A stretch of 64,000 nt of DNA from CAYNRG01 sp047973125 (GTDB lineage: Bacteria > Bacillota_I > Bacilli_A > Erysipelotrichales > Erysipelotrichaceae), in assembly GCA_047973125.1 (NCBI GenBank), contig JBKEBK010000003.1, forward strand, positions 5,761-69,760. The letters are read 5' to 3'. Under the pieces are notes generated by a model that worked only from the letters and a program-made list of their open reading frames with translations, searched no databases and was not told the DNA's origin. Each line of letters opens with the position of its first letter. Position 1 is the first letter of the stretch. Both the position numbers and the translations under genes were made by a program. This document shows positions 50,845 through 57,914 of this stretch, piece after piece.

Positions 50845-52365
50845 ATGAAAAGAAAATTTAGAATTTTAGCAACTTCCGATATACATGGATTTATTCTTCC
50901 ATATAACACAAGTGATAAAAAAGAGGGTAATTATTCTTTATGTAAAGTAAAAAAGATAATAGATAAGTATCGAGATAATAATACCTTAGTAATTGATAAT
51001 GGTGATTTAATTCAAGGAAATCCCTTAACATATTATTATAATCAAATTTTTAAGGGTGAGATAAGTCCTGTTACAAAGATTGCAAATATTATAGGTTATG
51101 ATTATTATAATCTTGGTAATCATGATTTTAATTTTGGGATAGAGGCTTTAAATAATCATTTAAATAATGTTAATGGAAAGTTTATAACAAATAATATAAA
51201 AGTAGATAATAAAGAGGTAAGTCCATTATACCATCTACATACCTTTGATAATGGAGTAAAAGTAGCTCTATTTGGTATAGTTACTGACTACTTAGTTAGA
51301 TGGGAAAAGAAAGAAACTCTTGATCATATAGAGGTTCTTGATTCATTTAAAATGGCTAAGAAAGCAGTTTTAGAAATCAGAGAAAATGAGAAAGTTGATG
51401 CGATAATAGGAGTGTATCATGGTGGCTTTGAAAAGGATATTGAGAGTGGTGAGCCTACTGAGACAATAACTAAAGAGAATAGGGCTTATAAAATTTGTGA
51501 AGAGTTAAAACTTGATATTCTAGTTAGTGGACATCAACATCGATCGATTAGCGGTAAATGCTTAAATACTTTTGTTTCTCAGACTGCTTATATGGGAAGT
51601 GAAGTTGCGATGATTGATTTTGATGTTGATGATCGAGCAGGTGAGGTTACTTTAATTCAGGCCAATAGTGAAAAAAGCCAAGAAGTTATCGATGCCCATA
51701 AAGATATTAATGCAAAATATCAGGATTGGCTAGATACTCCCCTTGGACATACTGATATTAACTTAGAAGTAGAAGATCGATTTGATGCAAGATTAAATAA
51801 GCATCCGGCTATATCATTTATTAATCAAGTTCAACTTGATAAAACAAATGCTGATTTTAGTGGGGTTGCACTTTTTAATGATGCTGTTGGATTTAAGCGA
51901 GATATTACAATGAGAGATCTTGTATCAACCTATGTATATACTAATAACCTCTTTAAACTTGAAATTACAGGCTCTGTTTTAAAACAATACTTAGAAAGGT
52001 GTGCAGAGTACTTTATGATTGAAAATAATCAAATTGTGGTTAATAAGAGATTTACTTATCCAAAAGTTGCTCATTATAATTATGATATGGTAGATGGCTT
52101 AGATTATACAATTGATCTTAGTAAGCCAATAGGAAATAGGATTACATCAATGATTAAAGATGGTAAATCTATTGATATGTCACAGAAGTACAGCTTAGTT
52201 ATCAGTAACTATCGAGCAGGAGGAACGAGTGGTTTTGGATGTTTTGCAGATTGTAAAGTTATTAAAGAGTACCAAGAAGATATAGTGGAAGTATTGGCTG
52301 ATTACATTCTAAGACATAGTGACTTAAAGGTAAATCATAAAAATAATATAAAAATTACAAAATAA
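50845..52365 (+). CDS. 5'-nucleotidase / 2',3'-cyclic phosphodiesterase family protein
   Basis: This 506-residue metallophosphoesterase has the calcineurin-type motifs TSDIHG, DNGDLIQG, LGNHDFN, GVYHGG and SGHQHR. A C-terminal 5'-nucleotidase domain follows (from about residue 310), with SNYRAGGTSGFGCF forming the nucleoside pocket. UshA/CpdB/YfkN proteins of this type are usually exported, but no signal peptide is present, so this one appears cytoplasmic. ATG at 50845 has AAGAGGTG before it; a GTG nine bases earlier is too close to the site. It has its own TATAAT (50821-50826) after the ABC operon terminator. Confidence 0.9.
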   Translation: MKRKFRILATSDIHGFILPYNTSDKKEGNYSLCKVKKIIDKYRDNNTLVIDNGDLIQGNPLTYYYNQIFKGEISPVTKIANIIGYDYYNLGNHDFNFGIEALNNHLNNVNGKFITNNIKVDNKEVSPLYHLHTFDNGVKVALFGIVTDYLVRWEKKETLDHIEVLDSFKMAKKAVLEIRENEKVDAIIGVYHGGFEKDIESGEPTETITKENRAYKICEELKLDILVSGHQHRSISGKCLNTFVSQTAYMGSEVAMIDFDVDDRAGEVTLIQANSEKSQEVIDAHKDINAKYQDWLDTPLGHTDINLEVEDRFDARLNKHPAISFINQVQLDKTNADFSGVALFNDAVGFKRDITMRDLVSTYVYTNNLFKLEITGSVLKQYLERCAEYFMIENNQIVVNKRFTYPKVAHYNYDMVDGLDYTIDLSKPIGNRITSMIKDGKSIDMSQKYSLVISNYRAGGTSGFGCFADCKVIKEYQEDIVEVLADYILRHSDLKVNHKNNIKITK

Positions 52366-52612
52366 AAAGGACTACTTCTTTAGTGTCCCCATACATTTTA
52401 ATTATAGCATAAAAACTAGTTAAATATAAGACTGTAAATAAAGGTTATATATAGTATAATTAAAGTATACAAGTAACATCAAAATAATCAATAGAGAAAG
52501 GAAACAAGGACAGACCATACGAGTAAGCTTTGTTTTTTAAAACTTTACTTGATATACACAGATGTTAATATCTATGCAATTAAAACAAAAGAAAGGACTA
52601 GGGTGCTAAATT
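52366..52612. other. Intergenic region with a promoter-like TATAAT
   Basis: A TATAAT at 52455-52460 with a weak -35 (CTGTAA, 17 bp away) is the likely promoter of the lipoprotein gene and gives a leader of about 145 bases. The leader contains a partly complementary pair around 52523-52551. No reading frame with a ribosome site or known RNA was recognised. Confidence 0.4.
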
Positions 52613-53557
52613 ATGAAATATCTTATGATGATACTTTTGCCTATATCGCTTTCAGGATGTACTAAGCAATCTGTTACAAAAGAATTAGAAAAGAAAGGGT
52701 ATCTTATTTCATCCTTCGAGTCAGCTGGATTCAAACAATATAAAACAATTATTCAGGTGATTGATACACAAGGTAATATGCAAGATGAAGTATCGTTTAT
52801 TAGTAAGTCGGATGTATCATATAATGAAATGTATGATGATGCAAACACTTTAGTACTTCATGGGCCGGGCGGTTTATTCTTCTATTATTTTGAAGAGAAT
52901 AAAGTGAAGAAAATAGATGATAGAACTACATTATCATTTCATATGGTTGATAAAGATAACTATATCTATATCAAATCTACAGATATAAATGAATTAATTT
53001 TAGTGCAAAATGGTGTAAGCAAATCAATTGCTACTCTAGATTATTATGTAGGATCAATCTTTATGCATGGTGATAGAATATATGTTATGAATATCAACAG
53101 TGGTGAAGTAGAAGATTACTTTTATGATATCTTTGATTTTAAAGGTAATTTAGTTGAAAGAGTAAAAGTTAGGGAGGATGGTAAATTTGAACTTCTTAAT
53201 GGAGAGTTTGTAATCCTTGCCCAAACTGAAGTTGTGTATCCTTTACTTGATAAAACAATTGATTTGTCATATGAAATGAGTAACACCTTTGCTTATGCAG
53301 TAAATACTAAAGGTGATTTAAAAACATTTGATTCAGGTATCGATGATGAAACATGTCTATATTATAATCATGATACAAAAGAAGAAATAGAGTTTGGAAA
53401 CTGCTATAGATTTTCTGAGCATGGTGATAATATAATCTATATTAATACAGTAGATGGTATCATAAAGTTTAATATGGAAAACTTAGAAACAACAAAAGTT
53501 ATCGAAGAATATAAAGAATTATCGGGTCATGAAGTATTTGAATATACTTTGGATTAA
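52613..53557 (+). CDS. Lipoprotein of unknown function
   Basis: This 314-residue protein has a short lipoprotein signal ending in SLSGC (Cys16). The rest is rich in beta-type segments with repeated Asp/Tyr-rich turns, such as VDKDNYIYIKS, HGDRIYVMN and EHGDNIIYIN, spaced about 40-60 residues. This suggests a beta-propeller-like surface protein, but no family is recognised. AGGG lies seven bases before the ATG. It resembles in plan the truncated lipoprotein that runs off the window at 63061. Confidence 0.72.
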   Translation: MKYLMMILLPISLSGCTKQSVTKELEKKGYLISSFESAGFKQYKTIIQVIDTQGNMQDEVSFISKSDVSYNEMYDDANTLVLHGPGGLFFYYFEENKVKKIDDRTTLSFHMVDKDNYIYIKSTDINELILVQNGVSKSIATLDYYVGSIFMHGDRIYVMNINSGEVEDYFYDIFDFKGNLVERVKVREDGKFELLNGEFVILAQTEVVYPLLDKTIDLSYEMSNTFAYAVNTKGDLKTFDSGIDDETCLYYNHDTKEEIEFGNCYRFSEHGDNIIYINTVDGIIKFNMENLETTKVIEEYKELSGHEVFEYTLD

Positions 53558-53573
53558 AAAAATAAAAATATTC

Positions 53574-53610
53574 AAAAAGCACATCCTATAAATGCAAGGA
53601 TGTGCTTTTC
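53574..53610. terminator. Bidirectional terminator between convergent genes
   Basis: AAAAGCACATCCT and AGGATGTGCTTTT form a 13-bp stem with a 9-nt loop. It serves the lipoprotein gene and the rRNA methyltransferase gene on the other strand. Confidence 0.9.
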
Positions 53611-53616
53611 TTTTAT

Positions 53617-54756
53617 TTAATGGTTGTTTTTAACTATTAAAGCAATGGTTTCAATGTGTTTGGTAAATGGGAATAAATCAAATGATGATAGGTGTATAAG
53701 TTTATAATTTAAACTTTTTAGTATTTCGATATCTCTTTTTTGACTAATGGGATTACATGAAATATAAACAATCTTGTCTGGTTTTAACTTTACAGCTGTA
53801 CTTAAAAACTCTTTTGTTGATCCACTTCTTGGAGGATCAATAAATACAGTACTAATTCTTTTTGTTTGTTTTGTAAATTCTTGAATAAATTTTGTAGCAT
53901 CTTCATTGTAAAATGATATATTTGAGATATTATTTATCTTAGCATTCTCTTTAGCATCCCTTATGGCCTGTGTATTTGACTCAACAGAAAAGACCTCTTT
54001 TACTGAGCTTGCTGCAATAAGTCCAATTGTTCCAATTCCACAATATGCATCAATTATATTATCTTCTTTTGATAACTTTGCAAGCTCTATTGCCTTTTGA
54101 TAAAGTTTTTCAGTTTGAGTAGGGTTTACTTGATAGAATGAATTGGTTGATAATTTAAAGGTTAGATTACATAGCTGATCTTGTATATAACCTTTTCCAT
54201 ATAGTATTTTCTCTTTTCCTTCTAAGACAACACTGGTATTTCTTTTATTTACAATAAGCGAAATACTACTTATTTCTTGATGAGCATCTCTTAGTAGTTG
54301 CATGAATTTTTTTGATCCTGCAAAAGTATCTTGACCAATTACAAAGGCACATAAAATTTTATTTGTGCTATGAGATACTCTTAAATAAACATGTCTTATA
54401 ATGCCGATTTTTCTATCTTCATCATATGCTCTAATTTTTAGTTTAGTGGCTATTTTACAGATTGTTTTTAAGATTTGATTAGCTAAATCATTTTGAATTA
54501 AACAATCTTCAATGCATACTACCTTATGAGATTTTTCTTCGTAAATCCCGCATTTTATATCTCTTTTATCATTTGTAAAGGTTGCAAAGACTTTATGGCG
54601 ATAATTATAAGGGTTTTCCATTATCGTAATATCTTCTACTTTAAAAGGGTGAAATAATTTATTAAGTTCTTTTTGTTTATTTTTAATACTTATATCATAA
54701 GATGTTTCACCAATACTGCAGCCTCCACACCTTTTATTATATTTACAATTATTCAT
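53617..54756 (-). CDS. 23S rRNA (uracil-5-)-methyltransferase, RumA/RlmCD type
   Basis: This 379-residue SAM-dependent enzyme of the TrmA/RumA family methylates uracil C5 in 23S rRNA. N-terminal Cys4, Cys10 and Cys13 (CKYNKRCGGC) start an iron-sulfur site. SAM-binding AYCGIGTIGL, catalytic ISCNP and DPPRSG are intact. The usual N-terminal TRAM domain of many members is absent, as in a shorter subfamily. Which uridine is modified cannot be told; it might equally be named RlmC or RlmD. It is divergent from mutS. Confidence 0.92.
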   Translation of the reverse strand: MNNCKYNKRCGGCSIGETSYDISIKNKQKELNKLFHPFKVEDITIMENPYNYRHKVFATFTNDKRDIKCGIYEEKSHKVVCIEDCLIQNDLANQILKTICKIATKLKIRAYDEDRKIGIIRHVYLRVSHSTNKILCAFVIGQDTFAGSKKFMQLLRDAHQEISSISLIVNKRNTSVVLEGKEKILYGKGYIQDQLCNLTFKLSTNSFYQVNPTQTEKLYQKAIELAKLSKEDNIIDAYCGIGTIGLIAASSVKEVFSVESNTQAIRDAKENAKINNISNISFYNEDATKFIQEFTKQTKRISTVFIDPPRSGSTKEFLSTAVKLKPDKIVYISCNPISQKRDIEILKSLNYKLIHLSSFDLFPFTKHIETIALIVKNNH

Positions 54757-54849
54757 ATTATCCCCCTTATACTATCAATATTATATTACTTTTTATATAT
54801 GAAATAAAGTTGTAAATATAGTATAATAAATTAAGAACTGGAGAAATAT

Positions 54850-57366
54850 ATGGAAAAATACACCCCGATGATAAAACAATACTTAGAAGTTAAAAAAGGT
54901 TATCAAGATGCCCTAGTTTTTTATCGTTTAGGTGATTTCTATGAGATGTTTTTTGATGATGCTAAAATTGCATCTAGTGAATTAGATCTAGTCTTAACTG
55001 GAAGAAATGGTGGAGTAAAAGATAAAATTCCAATGTGTGGAGTTCCTCACCATGCATCTAAGGCTTATATTCAAAAACTTGTTGAGAGGGGTTATAAGGT
55101 TGCGATTGTTGAGCAACTTGAAGATGCTGGAACAAGTGTTGGAATTGTTAAAAGGGATGTTATTCAAGTTATAACTCCTGGAACTATTATGGATAATTTT
55201 GATGATGAGAAAAAGAGTGTCTTTCTTGCAAGTATTATTGATTGTAAAACTGGTTATACTTTATCTATTGTCGAATTATCAACTGGTGTTTGTATTCTTA
55301 AAAAAACCGATTATAACCAACAGTCTTTAATGCAGGCAATACTTAAAAATAATATTTATGAGGTAGTTGTTAAAAGTGATTTTAATGAGGCTATTATAAA
55401 GAAAATTCGTGAATTAGATAATGTCTTAATTTCTTATTGTGATAGTTTTGATATCATTGATAATTATCTTGTGCTTACTCAAAATATCACTGATCAAAAT
55501 GATCGTGATGCTTGTGGTTTAATGATTCATTATTTGGAGAATACCCAAAAACAAATGATTGGACATCTTCAGGTTTTTGAAATTGAAAATAATGAAGATG
55601 TATTATATATGGATTATTCTACTTCTTCAAATTTAGAGTTGACTACAACTTTAAGATCTAAAAGTAATAGTGAAACATTATGGTCTTATATGGATAAGTG
55701 TCAAAGTGTAATGGGATCAAGACTATTGAAACAGTGGATTGAAAGACCATTATCAAATAAAGATAAAATTATTGAAAGATTAAATCAGGTAGAGTATTTA
55801 TGCAATAACTTTATTTTAAGACAGGATATCAAAGAAAATTTGGCTGGTATTTATGATATTCAAAGAATTGTTGCAAGAATCGTTATGAAAAGAGCAAATG
55901 CTATTGACTGCATTAGACTCATGAAAACCTTAGAAAAAGCACCGCTTATTTTAGCATCATTAGATAATGATTTGTTTAGTGAGTATAAGTTATGTGATCC
56001 GCTTTCTGATTTATATGAGTTACTAAAGGATGCCTTTAATGAAAATCCTCCACTTGGTATCAAAGAGGGTAAGATGTTTAAAGATGGCTATGATGAAGTA
56101 TTAGATGAGGCTAGAAGCATTCAAAAAGATGGTAGAAGTTGGATTTTAGAGTGTGAGGCCAAAGAGAGAGAAAAAACTGGTATTAAGAGTTTAAAGATTG
56201 GTTATAATCGCGTATTTGGATACTACATTGAAGTAACTAAAGGATCGATAAATTTGGTAAAAGATGAGTTTGGCTATATTAGAAAACAAACACTGACTAA
56301 TTGTGAAAGGTATATTACTGAAGAATTAAAGAATAAAGAAGAATCAATTTTAAATGCTTTTGATAATGCTATTAAGATTGAGTATGAATTATTTTTAAAG
56401 TTAATGAATACTATTTCTTCTTACTTACCAAAGATTCAGAAATTAGCAAATGTTTTGTCTAAAATAGATTGTCTTTATGCCTTTAGTGAAATTGGTAGTT
56501 CTTTCGGTTATGTAAGACCAGAGTTTAGTGATGGTGATGTTGATATAAGAGATGGCTATCATCCAATATTAAATAATAAGATGGATGATAAATCTTTTGT
56601 TTCAAATGATTTAATAATGGATGATACATCTGAGGTATTAATTATTACTGGCCCTAATATGGGTGGTAAGAGTACTTATATGCGTCAAACTGCCCTAATT
56701 ATTGTTATGGCACAAATGGGTTCATTTGTACCTTGTAGTTATTGTAGTATTCCATTATTTGATAAGATCTTTACAAGAATTGGAGCTAGTGATGATATTC
56801 AATCTGGTAAGTCAACTTTTATGGTTGAAATGAGTGAAGCTAATTTGGCTTTAAGTTATGCTAGTAAAAATTCATTAATCTTATTTGATGAAATTGGAAG
56901 AGGAACCTCTACTTATGATGGAATGGCTTTGGCTCAGGCAATGATAGAATATATTGTTAAAGCTGTCCATGCTAAATGTTTGTTTTCTACACATTATCAT
57001 GAATTAACAGATTTAGAGAATGAATTAGATGGTGTAAAAAATATTCATGCTGAAGTTATAGAGGAAGATGGTCATATTACCTTTATGTATAAAATGAAAG
57101 ATGGTCGTGCAAATCGCTCATATGGTATCAATGTAGCAAATCTTGCAAAACTTCCTCATGATATTATTAGTAGGGCAAAACAATTACTAATGCACTTTGA
57201 GAATAATAATGATGTTTTTAAAGTGGATAGTGAAGTTAAAATGCAAAGAGAAGATCCAAGTGAAAAAGAAGTTATAAGTATTTTATCAGAGATTAATCCC
57301 AATGATATTACTCCGATTGAAGCTATTGGGATCATAAATGAATTAAAAAATAAACTGGTTAAATAA
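54850..57366 (+). CDS. mutS: DNA mismatch repair protein MutS
   Basis: This 838-residue mismatch-recognition ATPase starts with KYTPMIKQYLEVKKGYQDALVFYRLGDFYEMFFDDA, which contains the mismatch-wedge Phe-Tyr-Glu in GDFYEMFF. Walker A is GPNMGGKST (601-609), Walker B is ILFDEIGRGTSTYDG, and STHYHEL follows. It scans DNA as a dimer and recruits MutL. Length is typical of MutS1. mutL follows after a non-coding stretch of about 550 bases that holds tandem RNA-like cassettes, which is an unusual separation. Confidence 0.98.
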   Translation: MEKYTPMIKQYLEVKKGYQDALVFYRLGDFYEMFFDDAKIASSELDLVLTGRNGGVKDKIPMCGVPHHASKAYIQKLVERGYKVAIVEQLEDAGTSVGIVKRDVIQVITPGTIMDNFDDEKKSVFLASIIDCKTGYTLSIVELSTGVCILKKTDYNQQSLMQAILKNNIYEVVVKSDFNEAIIKKIRELDNVLISYCDSFDIIDNYLVLTQNITDQNDRDACGLMIHYLENTQKQMIGHLQVFEIENNEDVLYMDYSTSSNLELTTTLRSKSNSETLWSYMDKCQSVMGSRLLKQWIERPLSNKDKIIERLNQVEYLCNNFILRQDIKENLAGIYDIQRIVARIVMKRANAIDCIRLMKTLEKAPLILASLDNDLFSEYKLCDPLSDLYELLKDAFNENPPLGIKEGKMFKDGYDEVLDEARSIQKDGRSWILECEAKEREKTGIKSLKIGYNRVFGYYIEVTKGSINLVKDEFGYIRKQTLTNCERYITEELKNKEESILNAFDNAIKIEYELFLKLMNTISSYLPKIQKLANVLSKIDCLYAFSEIGSSFGYVRPEFSDGDVDIRDGYHPILNNKMDDKSFVSNDLIMDDTSEVLIITGPNMGGKSTYMRQTALIIVMAQMGSFVPCSYCSIPLFDKIFTRIGASDDIQSGKSTFMVEMSEANLALSYASKNSLILFDEIGRGTSTYDGMALAQAMIEYIVKAVHAKCLFSTHYHELTDLENELDGVKNIHAEVIEEDGHITFMYKMKDGRANRSYGINVANLAKLPHDIISRAKQLLMHFENNNDVFKVDSEVKMQREDPSEKEVISILSEINPNDITPIEAIGIINELKNKLVK

Positions 57367-57375
57367 TCACATAAT

Positions 57376-57420
57376 TTAACATAATCTTTACATAATTTTG
57401 CGATAATTATTATATATACT
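57376..57420 (+). promoter_or_regulatory. Promoter of tandem RNA 1 with response-regulator box
   Basis: TTAACA (57376-57381), five bases, then TTTACA (57387-57392) is a hexamer pair spaced 11 bp centre to centre. On the other strand it reads TGTAAA-N5-TGTTAA, matching the WalR consensus TGTWAH-N5-TGTWAH, and it also fits the PhoP box. It spans -51 to -35 relative to the predicted start 57427. The -10 is TATACT (57415-57420). Three ACATAAT copies at 57369, 57379 and 57390 mark the repeat. Confidence 0.72.
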
Positions 57421-57426
57421 GAACAT

Positions 57427-57527
57427 ACAAGCAAATAATAGCTTGTTTGATAATCAATGCTTTCCCCTAAGTGTTGAAAATCTTATCCCCCCTTATGAGC
57501 AAAGAATAGACCGAAAGGTCTTTTTCT
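57427..57527 (+). ncRNA. Tandem C-rich sRNA candidate 1
   Basis: The predicted RNA of about 100 nt begins with a 5' hairpin, ACAAGC (57427-57432) and GCTTGT (57441-57446) around AAATAATA. It continues with a C4 element in TTTCCCCTAAG and a second single-stranded run of six C (57487-57492) in TTATCCCCCCTTATG. It ends in a terminator, AGACC-GAAA-GGTCT plus T-run (57508-57525). No coding frame with a ribosome site fits. C-rich motifs like these in Staphylococcus and Listeria sRNAs pair with G-rich ribosome sites. Copy 2 has the same elements in the same order; in this copy the C4 is only weakly presented in a loop. Confidence 0.75.
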
Positions 57528-57548
57528 TAAATTTATGCTTCACACAAT

Positions 57549-57593
57549 TTTACATATTTATTACATATTTAAACGATAATTTTTATATATACT
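57549..57593 (+). promoter_or_regulatory. Promoter of tandem RNA 2 with response-regulator box
   Basis: TTTACA (57549-57554), five bases, then ATTACA (57560-57565) reads TGTAAT-N5-TGTAAA on the other strand, again a full WalR-type consensus. It lies at -51 to -35 relative to the predicted start 57600, exactly as in copy 1. The -10 is TATACT (57588-57593). Confidence 0.72.
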
Positions 57594-57599
57594 TTACTT

Positions 57600-57709
57600 A
57601 CAAGCAAATAATAGCTTGTAAATAATTTTAATCGGTACTTACCCCCTTAAGTATTGATATATTTTTATCCCCCCCTTATATATAGAAAAAGACCTAATGG
57701 TCTTTTTCT
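57600..57709 (+). ncRNA. Tandem C-rich sRNA candidate 2
   Basis: This has the same plan as copy 1. The 5' hairpin ACAAGC (57600-57605) and GCTTGT (57614-57619) has the identical AAATAATA loop. A second hairpin, ACTTA-CCCCCT-TAAGT (57638-57652), presents five C in its loop. A run of seven C (57669-57675) lies in ATCCCCCCCTTAT, and the terminator AAAAAGACC-TAAT-GGTCTTTTT follows (57686-57705). The second C-rich site is longer here than in copy 1. Confidence 0.75.
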
Positions 57710-57733
57710 TATGTTTATAAGCTATCACATAAT

Positions 57734-57778
57734 TTAACATAGAAATACGATATTTCTTTGATATTTTATTTATATAAT
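57734..57778 (+). promoter_or_regulatory. Promoter of tandem RNA 3 with partly degenerate box
   Basis: TTAACA (57734-57739), five bases, then ATACGA (57745-57750): the first half matches the box and the second has decayed. Position is again -51 to -35 from the predicted start 57785. The -10 is a perfect TATAAT (57773-57778), so this copy may depend less on the activator. Confidence 0.6.
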
Positions 57779-57784
57779 ACTAAC

Positions 57785-57883
57785 ACAAGCAACAACTTGC
57801 TTGTTTAAAAGCATCTAACTTAAGGTGCTCATATATTATCCATCAATTGTATCAAGATTAAAGTGCTTAAATGCACTTTTTTC
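57785..57883 (+). ncRNA. Tandem sRNA candidate 3, without C-runs
   Basis: The 5' hairpin is kept (ACAAGC 57785-57790, GCTTGT 57799-57804), with loop AACAACTT. The middle hairpin is rebuilt as AGCATCT-AACTTA-AGGTGCT. No run of four C remains; ATCCATC stands where the second C-rich site was. The terminator is AAAGTGC-TTAAAT-GCACTTT plus T-run (57860-57882). It looks like a diverged paralogue with other targets, or a decaying copy. The mutL promoter starts within six bases of its end. Confidence 0.6.
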
Positions 57884-57888
57884 TATGG

Positions 57889-57894
57889 TATAAT
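57889..57894 (+). promoter_or_regulatory. Extended -10 promoter of mutL
   Basis: TGG precedes a perfect TATAAT 20 bases before the mutL ATG. The -35 region would fall inside the terminator hairpin of the third RNA cassette. This gives a very short mutL leader. Confidence 0.6.
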
Positions 57895-57914
57895 AAAGCA
57901 TAGAGGTATAGTGT

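Noticed and set aside
52377..52404. Possible terminator after the 5'-nucleotidase family gene
   Set aside because: GGAC and GTCC can pair, but the stem is broken by mismatches and there is no T-run.
57443..57625. 60-codon plus-strand frame in the mutS-mutL gap
   Set aside because: It has no ribosome site and crosses the terminator of RNA cassette 1 and the promoter of cassette 2. Its codons do not look protein-like.
57367..57883. CRISPR array
   Set aside because: Three repeats about 175-185 bp apart with internal promoters and terminators do not have the short-repeat/spacer layout. No cas genes are present.
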